A stretch of DNA of 64,000 nucleotides from Pyrenophora tritici-repentis (taxonomy: Eukaryota; Ascomycota; Dothideomycetes; Pleosporales; Pleosporaceae): NCBI RefSeq assembly GCF_003171515.1, contig NC_089391.1:3844001-3908000 (forward strand), in the 5' to 3' direction. The notes beneath the pieces were generated by a model. It made no database searches, was not told the origin of the DNA, and saw only the letters and a program-made list of their open reading frames with translations. Positions 10,327 through 21,664 of this stretch are shown piece by piece. The position numbers were made by a program, and so were the translations under genes. Numbering within the stretch: position 1 is the stretch's first letter; each line of letters opens with the position of its first letter.

Positions 10327-11106
10327 TCATGCCCACTTCAAGCACCGTGTAGCCTCATGTGCATCTTTACACTCTAGTCCGCAAACTCTTGCTCCACACT
10401 TCCTACACTTGATCTGTCCCCAGTATCCGCAGTTATCGCAGAATTGTCGTTGTGGAGGGCCCCCTGCTGGAGGAGGTGCAGCATGGCTAGCAGCGTACGA
10501 AAGCGGCGGTGCAGCGAGCAGAGCCTCGAGCTCAGCAGGATTGAGTGGTGCGGGCATAGACCGATCGATAGAGAGTAGTGCATCATCTGCATTCGCGGTG
10601 TCGAGTCGGGATGGTGTTTGAGCAACGGCTGTGGGCCCTGGCGTTGCTTCTATAGGCGTCGCTGGCATAGAAGCAATAGTGCTCTGCTTTCGTAATGCCT
10701 GTGCTGCTCCCCTCCCTCCTGCCTGTGATACACTTCCTCTTGATGCCGCTGCCACCTGTCCAAGTTGCGCCTCTTCATCATCAAGCCAATGCTTGATCTG
10801 CCGCTGATACTGTATAATCCTTCTCGCATTCTGCGTCTTGGGCACACTCAGCTTCCCTGGTATGGTGATGAGCTGCTTGGGATCATTGTCGCGTTCTAGT
10901 TCTGCTATGCGTCGCGCGATGGCGGTTTGCTGACGCGCTGAGAGTTCGTTTTCGCCGCGTTGGCCGCCCGGTGCTGCTGCCGCGGCGCGCTTCTTGTTCT
11001 TGGGGTTGATGGCAACTTTGGAAGGGTCGTAACCAGTGTCGACAACATATGTCCATCCTGGCGCAACGGTCGCAGCCGAGTTGGGGAGGACCTCAACGTG
11101 TGGCAT
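10327..11106 (-). CDS. VPS71: SWR1 complex HIT-type zinc-finger subunit Swc6/Vps71
   Basis: A single exon of 259 aa from a true ATG. The C-terminal 38 residues form a zf-HIT finger with Cys223, Cys226, Cys234, Cys237, Cys242, Cys246, His250 and Cys255, followed at once by the terminal LKWA that closes Swc6/ZNHIT1 proteins. That end distinguishes it from other HIT-finger proteins. The middle part is Ala/Pro/Gln-rich and poorly structured. In yeast and animals the protein belongs to the SWR1/SRCAP remodeller, which exchanges histone H2A for H2A.Z in the nucleus (family knowledge). It is divergent from the thioesterase gene with only 256 bp between the two starts, so they probably share a bidirectional promoter. 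Its 3' end abuts the SDR relic. Confidence 0.88.
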   Translation of the reverse strand: MPHVEVLPNSAATVAPGWTYVVDTGYDPSKVAINPKNKKRAAAAAPGGQRGENELSARQQTAIARRIAELERDNDPKQLITIPGKLSVPKTQNARRIIQYQRQIKHWLDDEEAQLGQVAAASRGSVSQAGGRGAAQALRKQSTIASMPATPIEATPGPTAVAQTPSRLDTANADDALLSIDRSMPAPLNPAELEALLAAPPLSYAASHAAPPPAGGPPQRQFCDNCGYWGQIKCRKCGARVCGLECKDAHEATRCLKWA

Positions 11107-11362
11107 CGTGAACTCGTAGTGGTGGGAATGATTAAGGTTGCGCGGGGGAAACTTGGTGAGGCGTAGAAATTATGGATCACATGTCGACGCACCAACACCC
11201 TTGTCTCGTACCTGCATGCGACCGATGCGGGGTACATGTATCGTATAGACTAGCTTGTATTCTCCATCTCTTTGTCTTCCCGGGGAGAAAACGTCATAGA
11301 GAGGGCCATGTATTGAACAACAATAATTCACCCAGAGCATATCTCATTCCAAGACTGGACAC

Positions 11363-12106
11363 ATGGCGCCAGAAAGGAAACCACCTATTATCCTTCCCCC
11401 CTCGAACCCCGCAAGCGACATCACTAAATCAGCAGCCTTCATCTTTGTACATGGCTTCGGTGATGATGCAGAGGGTTTAGAAGGCATAGCACGCCAATTT
11501 CAATCTGCTGCCAAACTACCACACATTACTTGGGTCCTCCCGAACGCCCTACACAACCATGAACTAGCAGCTACTGCATGGTATATGCCAACAAGCCTAT
11601 CTCCTTATCCACCCTCGCGGCCAGAGCTTGTAGAGGACGAAGATAAAGACGGGATAATGGGTACTGTGGCTTATATCACGACCCTCGTCGACAATCTAGT
11701 TGCACAGGGCGTACCAGAGAAAAGGGTTGTCGTGGGGGGCTTCTCCCAAGGCCATGCCATGGCTTTGCTGACGGGATTGATATCGAAATATTCGGGTAGA
11801 CTTGGAGGTTTGGTAGGACTATCAGGGTATCTGCCTTTGGCGGAGCAGATAACACAGCTACGAGAAGAGGCTGGGCTACCGAAGGAAGCGAGGGACGATG
11901 TGGAAATCTTCTTAGCAAGAGGAACTGGAGATAGGATGGTACCGAAACGATATCACCGCTTATGCTGTGAAGCATTATATGAGCTGGGTATTAAGGAAGA
12001 ACAAGTGACTGTACACGAGTATGAAGGTATGGGACACGTTATGAACGGAGCCGAGTTAAGAGACTTGTGTAGCTGGCTAGAGAAGGTGATACCTGTGATT
12101 GATTAG
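11363..12106 (+). CDS. Acyl-protein thioesterase 1 / lysophospholipase-like alpha/beta hydrolase
   Basis: A single exon of 247 aa. An FVHGFGDD oxyanion-hole block (residues 28-35), the nucleophile in GGFSQGHAM (Ser128), the acid in GTGDRMV (Asp190) and the base in GMGHVM (His225) form a complete alpha/beta-hydrolase triad with the spacing of the APT1/LYPLA family. Members remove palmitate from cytosolic faces of membrane proteins, including G-alpha and Ras in yeast (family knowledge). One departure is the residue after the nucleophile elbow: most relatives read GFSQGG, this one GFSQGH. The length equals that of other APT1 proteins and no signal peptide is present, in agreement with a cytosolic enzyme. 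Its stop lies 67 bp from the convergent TGS1 stop. Confidence 0.9.
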   Translation: MAPERKPPIILPPSNPASDITKSAAFIFVHGFGDDAEGLEGIARQFQSAAKLPHITWVLPNALHNHELAATAWYMPTSLSPYPPSRPELVEDEDKDGIMGTVAYITTLVDNLVAQGVPEKRVVVGGFSQGHAMALLTGLISKYSGRLGGLVGLSGYLPLAEQITQLREEAGLPKEARDDVEIFLARGTGDRMVPKRYHRLCCEALYELGIKEEQVTVHEYEGMGHVMNGAELRDLCSWLEKVIPVID

Positions 12107-12173
12107 GACAATAGGATAGTCATAGCTTACATGTATCATACCTCTCCATAGGTACACACTTATCTTGCATGCC

Positions 12174-13051
12174 TTATGACTCTTCCTGCTCCATCTCGAA
12201 ATCAAAGTTCCCAAGGTACACACACAGAGCCTGTCGTCATGAGTGATTCTGTCAAGATACGTACAGGATCAGTCTAACGTACCTTACTAGCACCCATCAT
12301 AGCATAATGCGCAACTTCCAACTTTTTGCCGTCTTGTCCATACCTCGCAATCTGGTTCAGATCTGAAGTCCTGGGTAGGTACAGAACAACTTCCTTGCTA
12401 ATCTTCGTGAAACTCTTGTAGAGTTTGTCAAGATTGTATGGTTCCATCTTGGTGAGGTCAAATACATCTTCCGCGCCATACTCAGTTCCTACTACTGTCA
12501 GCGTGACGCAAATACTTTTGATGTGAACATACGAACCTCCCCACGGCGGACTAGCAAAGACAACCACATTGCTTTGGCCCGAGAACCTGCTAATGACATC
12601 GAAACAGTCTCCCGGCAGCCAAAATATCTTACTGCTTACACCGTAGATCTCAGCATTGTGCTTTGCGCACATGAGCGTCTTGGGATCTTTCTCAATCGCA
12701 AAAACGCGTTCCCAACGGCCTGAACGCGCCAGCGCTATGGCATTACCACCCACGCCGGCAAAAGCATCCACAATGACCGTCTTCTCCTTGGGCGCCGACT
12801 CTGAAATGTGAGCAGCGATCTTGTTTGCAATGGGCTCTGGGGTTACGCCAAACCAGGCGTCTTCTGTCATCCAAATGCCCTTGTCGTATTTCTCCCAGAT
12901 CTTGAAGCGTTGATGCCAGTACCTGAGAGGTATTAGTATAAGTCTCTAAAAAAAAAGTAATTGACATAGACACGTACTTTTTGAGATGTTCGGGGAATTG
13001 TTCGACGCTCGCCCACTGGTCTATCTCATGCTCATCTGCTTTCTCGCTCAT
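12174..13051 (-). CDS. TGS1: Trimethylguanosine synthase, snRNA/snoRNA cap hypermethylase
   Basis: Four exons (12978-13051, 12537-12922, 12283-12488, 12174-12230) give 240 aa with an exact frame sum. Residues 74-85 hold the SAM-binding motif (VIVDAFAGVGGN) and 149-156 the catalytic SPPWGGTE motif typical of Tgs1. WMTEDAWFGVTPEPIA just before motif I is also diagnostic. Tgs1 turns the m7G cap of snRNAs and snoRNAs into the m2,2,7G cap in the nucleus (family knowledge). The second intron (12489-12536, 48 bp) has a weak GTTCGT donor and is a multiple of three, so retention would add 16 residues without a stop; splicing restores the conserved motif. The last exon encodes ALCVYLGNF, the expected family end. 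The fungal protein is just the catalytic core. Confidence 0.9.
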
Positions 13052-13531
13052 CTTTACGACAAGCCCTTCTGTGCTCCTTCAGATAGCGCAGAATCCTCGA
13101 TGACCAACCGACAATTTATTTTGAAGACGAGAGAGCGTGTTGATGATGAACAGTCGAACAAGCAGAATGGACGAGTGAGAGCAATCCTGAATAGCCTTGC
13201 CTCTTTGGGACTAGGCTGACCAAATGCGACTGCCTGGGGATATTCGCCAGAATCACGTGTCAGGGCATGTATAGGCTTTTATTAGAGAAGATTACACGTC
13301 CTAATAGTCCTTAATTATATCAAGTTCAGGGTAGGCTTTATAGGCAAGCAGCATCGACGGCATCCTCGCAACCTCATACCTGCCCCACTAGCGCGCCGCA
13401 GACTCCAAGCTATGACCACCTCCCAAAACCTCCAAGTCATCATTAACCCACCGTCCAACCCAACATCGTCAAAATCGCCACTTTCAAACAGCCCTTCCAC
13501 ACAGACACCATCGACACCGGAGCCTCTTCTA
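13052..13531. other. Divergent intergenic region between TGS1 and GRH1
   Basis: About 480 bp between the two starts, or 360 bp if the GRASP gene starts at its upstream in-frame ATG (13412). It probably holds both promoters. Nothing else is seen. Confidence 0.5.
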
Positions 13532-14953
13532 ATGTCTGTATTCGGGGCGCTAAACCGCTTCATCTCGCGGCTCGACGCTGCACCTCTCAACGAAGAACAC
13601 CAATCCGCTACTAACGGCGCATATGGATTCCAAGTTCTGAGGAATACCAACCTTGAGGTCCCTCTAGAGCCTTGGTTCGACTATGTGATTGGTATTAACG
13701 GACGGACTATTGTGAGTTACTCGAACTGGGGCAAGGGCAAGAAAGAGCACGTGATTGTGGGTAGTGCGAAAGGAAGCAGGGGAATATGAGAAATGAGGAT
13801 ATGTGGCTGTAGGGTTACAGTTGCTGACTTGGATCGTTGAACAGGACAACCCAGACCCAGGCCTCTTTGCGACAGAGGTACGCAACTGTGCTGGGACGAC
13901 GATCAGTGTCGGGGTGTTCAGCGCGAAGGTAGGTCTTCTTTCGCGTCATGCTTTCACTCTGCATATCACACGGCATGCTGCAAAGTCATTCGACTTCTTC
14001 ACAACCCCACCAGAAGTCAAAATAAGCTTCAAATGTATATTTCAATGACTCGATAAACATTTACTACTACTACGTACGGTTCTGACTCGCAATCTCAGGG
14101 TCAAAAGATCCGCGAAGTTTATCTCCAAATCCCAGCCGATCAGCCCACCCTTGGCGTTTCCCTGCAGTGGTCCCCTCTGTCCATCTCAGAGGACGTCTGG
14201 CACATCCTAGACGTGGCGCCCAATTCGCCTGCTGACGCCGCAGGCCTACTTCCCTACGGCGACTACGTCATCGGCAGCCCCGAAGGCCTAGTGCGCGGGG
14301 AGTCCGGTTTGAGTGAGCTTGTTGACGACTTCCTCAATAGACCACTGAGGCTGTATGTGTACAACCACGAGTACAATGTCACCCGACCTGTTACCATTAC
14401 GCCAACGCGGACTTGGGGCGGTGAGGGTGCATTAGGCTGTGTGCTTGGCTTCGGCGCTCTGCATCGCATCCCCGCCGGTCTGGACGAGCCACCACCAGCT
14501 CCTGGAGAGACGTTCTTCTCTGCTGGCGATTCGGCCTCTTTTGATGAGAAACGCCCATTGACCGCGTCCATGGATGCCCAATACCAAGGTCAAGGTGCCC
14601 CTACAGAGCTCTTCGTGCCGGCAAACATGGCGCTACCTTCAAAGTCTCCGCCTGCCCCGGGCACTGCACCCCCGCCCAAAAAGAAGGGCAGAGCGCATCA
14701 CGTAGTTAGCCCCGCTAGTGGGAGCGGTGGTGGACTAGACGACTACTTCAAAGAGGGCGAGCAGAAGAGTTTGGAGCAGGACTATGCACCCAAAAAGGCC
14801 AGTGCAGTACCACCTCCACCCAAAGTTGGAGGCCCACCTAGAGGCCCACCAAAGAGTGCCAGTGCCAGTAGGACAGGTACACCAGTACAAGGTAGCAACG
14901 GTGGTGAAGCCGAGAATGTTACTGAAACAGAGCCCGAGACAGAAGAGGCATAA
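13532..14953 (+). CDS. GRH1: GRASP55/65-type Golgi stacking protein (Grh1)
   Basis: Three exons, 13532-13711, 13845-13928 and 14099-14953, give 372 aa with phase-0 joins. Residues about 1-210 form the GRASP region of two PDZ-like domains: WFDYVIGINGRTI and FATEVRNCAGTTISVG in the first, WHILDVAPNSPADAAGL, YGDYVIGSPEG and RPLRLYVYNHEY in the second. The remaining tail is Pro/Ser-rich and acidic at its end. Grh1 works at early Golgi and ER exit sites and in unconventional secretion (family knowledge). I chose the ATG at 13532 because MSVFGALNRFISRLD can form the N-terminal amphipathic helix seen in fungal Grh1. An in-frame ATG at 13412 would add 40 Ser/Pro/Thr-rich residues. There is no Gly-2 for myristoylation with either start. 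Confidence 0.9.
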
Positions 14954-15074
14954 ACCGCTATCGAATTCGTTAGTCACATGCATCAGAATTACTAGCAAAA
15001 GAGAAAGATCATCAAAACATACCTATTAGCTGGCCAACCAACTCTTTCCCCCGCGCCCAAGCCCTTGTTTCCAC

Positions 15075-15374
15075 TCATCTATCAGCCTCAAAGTCAAGCT
15101 CCTCGCGGAATCGGCTAATGCGCCTCCGCTTCTTCTCATCCACACTCTCATTACTCATGTTGCTTCCTTGCGTCATGAATGAATCCACTCGTGCTTGCAC
15201 TTCCGGTCTCTTGTTCGCCGTCGTACTAGTGTTTCCTTCCTTGCGTCCACTGACTTTTTCAAACGATGATGGTTGGTGGGGGGAGGTGGGCGAGTTGTAA
15301 GGCGAAGTGTCCGGTGAGGAAGAAGCCGAGAGCGAGGTTTTGAGCTTCGTGGTGAGGGTGCGGAAGATGGGCAT
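15075..15374 (-). CDS. Small hypothetical protein, 99 aa
   Basis: A single exon from a true ATG, convergent with GRH1 and 121 bp from its stop. The first 45 residues are Ser/Thr/Pro-rich. The second half is charged and helical, ending KKRRRISRFREELDFEADR, with a basic cluster that could serve as a nuclear signal. No domain is recognised. I keep it because the composition is protein-like and it fills the space downstream of GRH1 without overlap, but no homologue can be named. Confidence 0.5.
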   Translation of the reverse strand: MPIFRTLTTKLKTSLSASSSPDTSPYNSPTSPHQPSSFEKVSGRKEGNTSTTANKRPEVQARVDSFMTQGSNMSNESVDEKKRRRISRFREELDFEADR

Positions 15375-17698
15375 CTTGGCGGTGTAGTAGTTGTAGTTGT
15401 AGTTTTAGCAGTGGCAGCTATTCCAGTATTTGGTGTAATTGTTGTAATTATGTCGTCGGTAAATGGTATTGAATCGTGACTCCGAGTGTTGGCATGTATC
15501 GAGTATTATTGTTTAGCGAGAAAAACCACCCCAGATTTATGATTCAGAAAAATAAAAGATTAACGGCCGGAGGAAGGTGGGGAAGGAAGCAAGAAGCAAG
15601 TGTTGTATACGTAGTATATATATAAAAAGGAGTTGCGTTGCCATGCGCAGAGGCACACGACCACTATATACATGGCCCACACCCCACCACACCCACAACG
15701 CATAACCACTACGAACTGGCATCCCCAATCCGGAGACCAAGTCGAGCACACACGCACAGTCAGGGGCGCGGGGGCCAACTTGCCCTTTGCTTGGGTCCCG
15801 TCCCTCCATACACTGGACCACCTGGGCAACAAACCGCCCACCAGGCCGGGCCCCAAAAGCAGGGGGTCGTCAAGGGCCCCCTATGCCCCAAGCAAGCAAA
15901 GCATCGCACCAGTTGCGCCACTCGACAGCCAACAACCCAACATGTCAATAAACAGGCGCAGTAGTTTCAAACCGCGGGTGCCATGCGACGGAGACGGTGA
16001 GATCCAGACCGGGCGTCAATGTGGCCGGCAAAATGTGGATTCCTTCTTTTGTGTTGCAAGCCCAGACCCTGCGCTAGACCGCTGATCTGTACAGCTCGTT
16101 CCTGGCAAGTTCGTTTGGGTGGGCTGGCACGCGCGGGCGGAAAGCCGTCACATGGCACCATGTATCAACGAACACACGTACGGGTTCCGCTAAGCTATTG
16201 AAGATGTGCAAGAGGGGAGAGGGAGCATGCGTTTGGCCTTTTGCCAAGCCGCTCTAGGGCTCCACAGCAGAAGAGACAGACTGGTGAATGACCCGTTCAT
16301 TCGTGAACAACGTGTATTCGGTACGACGCGCTGCAGCCCCGGAGCAATATGCACCAATATTCTTTTTCAACCAAAGTATAAAATATCCCATCGGCTGTGC
16401 AGCAGCAGATCGAAACGATGAGATTTTCCCCGATGGAAGAATAATTAAAACGTTTACGCTTGGACTAAATTCACCGCCGGATGTGCGTTGCCGACCTCTG
16501 GGTTTTGTGATGACTCTGCTGCTGTTCTGCCTGCTGCTGATTGGCTCACGTAAGCAATGACGGCGTTGGAGAGGGGGTGGTTTGACACCAGGAAAACATT
16601 GTCGACATAGTCATGCGCACACCTGCTGCCGACACAACCCCAAAACCATACCAGTCGCACACCAAACCCACTTGACCTAGCATAGCTCTCTGTTCGCGCC
16701 TGTGTTTGGGGAGAACGCCGTTCATCCGGCTCTAACTGCAAGAAATCGCCAACGGCTCCGTTCCACCCATTTTCTTTGGTTGAGAACCGCAGAGCCAAAC
16801 ATCGATCGGTCGTTAATGACCCCGCGGCCCCTTTGCTTGGTCGTCATCGTCGAGACGGCGGAACGGCCGCGTCCGTTAGCTTTCTGAGACCCAAAGGCAC
16901 TCCTCTACGCGAGACGATCCACCGCTCTTTACCCTGCGGTAACTAACGACTTGCAAAAATAGCCATGTCCCGGCATCTTCGACTCTCATACGAACTTGTC
17001 AATTTCGAAACAGTTAGATAATGTGCAAGGTCGTGTTGTTGTACCCATTATTACCATCTAGACCACGGGCAAACGAGAATGGCGTTGAAAAAAATGGTTG
17101 ATACGAGAGGGTTGGAGTTCGGCACTGACGGGTGGTGGAGACTCCCGTGAGCGGCTGACATCTGACGTACACTGACATGACTCCGACACCAAACCGTGGT
17201 TCATTCACCGCATGTTCGCTCTGCCGAACTGGCGCCGTGAGCCGTGGATTAGTCCTAGCAGAAAAACCATCACGAGGTGCTTCGATCTTGACATTGCGGA
17301 TGATTCCGGGAACGGAACTTCAGATGCAAGACACGTGCTTACGTAGGTGGCCCGATGAGTGCAGCTACAGCATAGGTTCGGATGAATCGAGGCGAAGATG
17401 CGCATGCACATCGTTAAGGTGTATTCGCCAGCAGTATCTATCTGCGATCTCTTTGTGAAGCAGTGATGCCCAGGCGGGCCCTTTCGTAAAACCCAGACCA
17501 ACTCCAGCCTATTTTTGACAAATGTCTATCCAAAAGAATCCTTAGGAGATGAAAACTAAACGCCATTTGGCCCGTAGGAGTACCCATGCATGCAAATGAG
17601 CTGATAATAGGCAGGAAGCCCGAGGGACAGTGTTGTGAACACTAAAAAGAAACGCCGTAAGGTGAAGAGAGAAGAAAAGCTCCAAGGCTATGACTACC
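15375..17698. other. Long gene-poor region
   Basis: These 2.3 kb contain several overlapping frames of 60-150 codons on both strands, none with family motifs, intron support or a consistent frame. The part around 15640-15960 is C-rich on the plus strand. Part of this stretch must hold the promoter of the 99-aa gene and the 3' end of the zinc-finger gene. I see no RNA gene or repeat. Confidence 0.55.
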
Positions 17699-19298
17699 TC
17701 ATCTTATGTCCAATTGGAAAGGCTTGAACTTGGCTCCGATGGTGTTGCATCGTGGACATGTTGGCGCCCGACCGCGATTGTGCTCGCTAACCAGGACGTC
17801 TACGCACTCTTGGCATAGACCGCAAATGCATTCAGAGCATGCATAGCTATCGCGCAATATGGATAATTTCCGACATGCAGCGCAGTAAATTTGCACGGGG
17901 AAAAGAGAACTGGGAGATGAGTCAGACAGGCCTTGAGAAGGCATGTGGAAGTTTTGGCCAGACATGGCTGATTCAATGGAAGATTCGACAGAAGGGAAAG
18001 GCTGAAGGTCCGACATATCTGGCGGCGGAGGCGTCAATGCGTTGTTCAAGGGCGATGCAGTATATGACTGGAGTTGTGAGGCAAAGTTGAATGGTGGCAG
18101 AGAGGTTCGGCTGTGCATCATGTGAGGTGAATGGTTTGGAGACTGTGGCACCTGTTCGAGTTAGATGAGATATAACGTTTGAAAATATTACTAACCGGTG
18201 TGAGATCTCGACTGTCTTCCTCTGTAGCTGAAGCTGCAGCATCGATCAAGTCTTCCCACCGCTTCCCCATAATGGCTGCAGCTGTTGCAGGCTCGGCCGA
18301 GTATGCCTTTCTTTCGTAGCTCAGTCTGCGGTTAAACTCCCGTGACCTCTGCCGCTCGTGTTTTCCTCGTCGTGCATGTTGTCCTACGGACGATTTGCGG
18401 GGCCTGTTCGGTTTGAGTGAATGCGCGCCTGGTGGCAGCGTCGAGGATCGACCAGGAGGCGATCGTGCAAGGGAAGATGGCAGCAATTCCTGCTGAATGG
18501 AATTTGAGGTATAATAAGGTTCTTCGGCATTTATGTGTTGTTCTATGGGGGTTGGAGCGAATCGCGCGCGAGGCCTGAAGCTCTTGGAATCCTGGTCAGA
18601 TGCTGCGTCCTGTTCACAGCATTCGTTAGCTTCTTGTTATGCAGGGAAAAACTGCGACGCGGGTACACACAGGATCTGAGTCCCAGTCGTATTCGGCACG
18701 ATGGTGGTGTAACGAAGCCAGGGCAGCTGCAGCCGTCGCAGCAGGTAGGAGCGACGGCCGGCGCGCTCCGTCCGAAGATGATGGGACATGGTGGTTGCCA
18801 AAGTCGGGCTCGAAGAAGGAGTTATGTTCGTTTGCGCTATAGTCGTACGTCTGTGGCGCTACCGCAGCGCTTGTCGTCGCCGTGGTTGTGGGAGGAGGTG
18901 GGGGCCGTTCTTGTGGTGGTGTGTTCACCATCAACATGAAGCTCTCCTGCAAGCAAGGAAGTTGGGTCAGCACGTGTATTGCGCAAAAATCGCCATTCTT
19001 GACCTTACCTCTGTGGCCGGCAGTTTGGAAATGTAATGCTCGGGGTGAGCGCGCCGGATGTGCTCCTGCATAGACCGAAAGCGCTTCTCCTACACATGGC
19101 GTGTTAGTCTGGCTGCACCCGCGAGCTTTGAAGCTTCGAAGCTTGCCATGACGTGCGTCATCTATAGTGAGGACTTACGCCAGTGCAGCGCTTTCGACAA
19201 GCCGAGCTGTCATGGTTGCGCAACGGGCAAACGACGACATTGTTCTCGTCGCTGACAGAGAAGGAGCTGGTGAGCGGTGCTGCGCGCGAAGACGGCAT
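17699..19298 (-). CDS. Fungal regulator with atypical C2H2 finger and C-terminal RING-like finger
   Basis: Five exons (19179-19298, 19009-19089, 18671-18946, 18196-18609, 17699-18151) all join in phase 0 to give 447 aa. The N-terminus carries a C2H2-like finger: Cys24 and Cys34 (with Cys38 close by), then EKRFRSMQEHIRRAHPEHY supplying His50 and His55. The following KLPATEESFMLMVNTPP block is strongly conserved in filamentous ascomycete zinc-finger proteins. The middle is Pro/Ala/His-rich. The last 64 residues hold a RING-like set (CAAC, CSEC, CGLCQEC, CPRC). Nuclear localisation is likely from the KPNRPRKS and RRGKHERQR stretches. Target genes are unknown. Whether the C-terminal finger is a ubiquitin ligase cannot be told from sequence. 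The third donor (GTGTGT) is weaker than the others. Confidence 0.85.
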
Positions 19299-20523
19299 GG
19301 CTGCGAGCATCAACGGCAGGAGCTTCCAGACGATGCAATGGCGCGCAGAGCGCTAAAAGAAAAGGTTAAGAAGCTTCTTTATGAGCTCGGGCAGCTTGGG
19401 AAGGCGGCGAAAACTATGGTAGGGGCCGCAGCGTGGCTTCCCAGGAATGTCTGGGTGAAGAAGCTCTGAGCTGAAGTTGCCGTTACTGCGGACAGACGTA
19501 ACTGGATGCGGGGCAGCTGGGAACGGCCGCGGGGCTTGAGAGAAAGATCAATGATCAAGTAGATGCTTTGTTCGAATTTCACAATTGAATCCAGGGACGA
19601 CCAGCGCGACAAAAAGTGTAACCGTAATGCGCTGCTGCCGTAGAAGCAGAGCTGTCTCGCCACAACGAGCTCGAGTGGATGAGCAATCAGACGACAGCTC
19701 TGCGACGAAGAACCGGATAGCTTGAAGAGCTCTGTGCTGCCCAATGACCTCGCGCTTGAATAGGATTTTTTGCGCTCCAATCACATGGCGCCGTTGTGGA
19801 GACGACGCAAATCGCTTGCATGGCGCAAGAAGCATTCTCCCTGCTTCCCACGCTCAAGTGCCGTGTGCTGCAAAAGCTTCAGACTTCTGAACGCACTTGG
19901 ACCAATGCCGTCTAAACCGAGACATCTTGAGCAGAACCGCCGGCTACCGCGCCATGGACATGCCTGGCAAAGATTTTTGCTTAACAACGCCGAGCTACAA
20001 GCAGCATCGGCCGCCAGGGCTGGGGACAGCTGCAATTGGCCGCATGCAGATGCTCCTAGCATGAATTGGAGCCCGGCTTGAGCTGACCGCGAGCCGTCGA
20101 AAAGGACATGGGAAGGAAAGAGAGAAAAGAGAACGGAGACAGGATCATGTCAAGCAGACCACCATTGACAAACTGGCGGTCCATGTGGCGATACAGACCG
20201 ATGGAGGGGAAGAGAAGGCTGCTCAAGCTTCCATGCGCATGGCTTCTGCTTCTAAATTCGGCATCTGTCACATGCGCCTCGTCTACACCTGCCCTTCCGT
20301 CTGCAATTACCAGATCCGCGTCCACCTTCCGATCCTTTTGCTTCTTCCTTCCGTTCCAAGGTGTTGGCGTCAGCCATAATCTGGCATCCATGACGGATTA
20401 ACACAATATTACACCCCCTGCTACGTCTACCCGTTCATCTCCTGGCCTTCATCTGATGTCTTCTTTCACATTACCACCGTTGTGCGCGTTGCGTGCGCGC
20501 TTTCGGACCTGCCATTCACAGTC
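19299..20523. other. Divergent intergenic region, 1.2 kb
   Basis: This separates the starts of the zinc-finger gene and the metallo-beta-lactamase-fold gene and must hold both promoters and probably long 5' leaders. Frames of up to 133 codons occur on both strands but have no recognisable content. No repeat is seen. Confidence 0.5.
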
Positions 20524-21664
20524 ATGTCGCTTTCAGTTCAATCGTTGAATGGGGACACTTCCTTCCTCCTTACCTTCGATCCACCCGCAGCCCCACTATC
20601 GTCACCAGGGTTGTTTCCAGGCTCCTTTACCATTCTTGTTGACCGTAAGCCTATCCTACTATAGACGTGCTCAGAGAACCGTCACTAACGGAATATGTTT
20701 TTACACAGCGTGGCTGACAGGACCGTCAATCATCCTAAACTCTATTTTCTCGCACTCTGAACAGCGGGCGAAGCCATCCATCTCCAGCCTTGAGGAACTT
20801 GATCGCGAACCCGACCTCGTTCTCATCTCTCAAGACAAGCCAGATCACTGTCATGAAGCGACGCTGCGTCAGCTCTCGCCTGACTCCGAGTCAACCATTC
20901 TCGCCATCCCGGCCGCAGCCAAGAAGATCCGTGCGTGGAAACACTTCCGTCCTGACCTCGTACATGCGCTCCCGAGGTACGTGCAAGGAGATGGTCGATC
21001 TGTATATCGCATAGTACTACCGCCGCCCACGCCCCGAGGAACATGCGGTGAGGTTACTGTGACCTGGATACCAGCAAAGCGGGACCTTTCCAAAGTACAT
21101 CATGCGATTGGCATCACATACCGGCCTCCATGTACCGTGCTCTCTTCGTTGAGTCCAATGCACTACATTGATCTCCCCATGAGCCCACCGCTGTCACCGG
21201 CGTCAACCATGACATTTGCCTCTTCGCCTAGCACCATTGTACCATCGCCATTTAACGATCGTGAGAAGACACTATCCGTCATCTACTCCCCCCATGGTGT
21301 GTCCTTTGATGTGCTACGCCCATACGCAAGCTCCTTTCTTGTCTCGGAATCCGCGCTTCCCCTCACGGCACTTCTACATTCGTTCGACATCGTTGAGAAT
21401 CCATGGTGGCTCGGCGGTAACATTTCTGCCGGGTCACCTGGGGGTACCGAGATTGCGAAGAGCCTGTATGCTAAAGCATGGATCTCTGCGCACGACGCAG
21501 ACAAGGACAATCGTGGGTGGGCAGTTAAGCTGACGCAGATTGCACAACATGCAGTTGATGAAATCAAGAAGAGGTTGGATGACGGTGTTGTCAGGAAGAA
21601 GTTACCTAATACGGAGGTCATCAGCCTTGCCTCTGGTGAACAACATCGGATTGCTGTAGGTTGA
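20524..21664 (+). CDS. Metallo-beta-lactamase-fold protein, fungal subfamily
   Basis: Two exons, 20524-20644 and 20709-21664, are joined over a 64-bp intron (GTAAGC donor, CACTAAC branch site, CAG acceptor) to give 358 aa. The start MSLSVQSLNGDTSFLLTF with LFPGSFTILVDPWLTGPS is characteristic of a fungal group of the superfamily. The metal site block reads LISQDKPDHCH, a variant of the usual HxHxDH: the first histidine is replaced but the Asp-His part is present. A second block, VIYSPHG, follows near residue 235. No signal peptide or targeting motif is seen, so a cytosolic hydrolase is likely. The substrate is unknown. Confidence 0.82.

Noticed and set aside
15633..16085. 150-codon plus-strand frame
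   Set aside because: It competes with three other frames over the same bases, is Thr/Pro/His-rich from a C-rich stretch and has no motif.
19131..19144. 14-bp perfect palindrome AAGCTTCGAAGCTT
   Set aside because: It lies in an intron, and one such palindrome in 64 kb is not remarkable.
19379..19780. 133-codon minus-strand frame in the divergent promoter region
   Set aside because: Lacks domain signal and lies in a region with similar frames on both strands.
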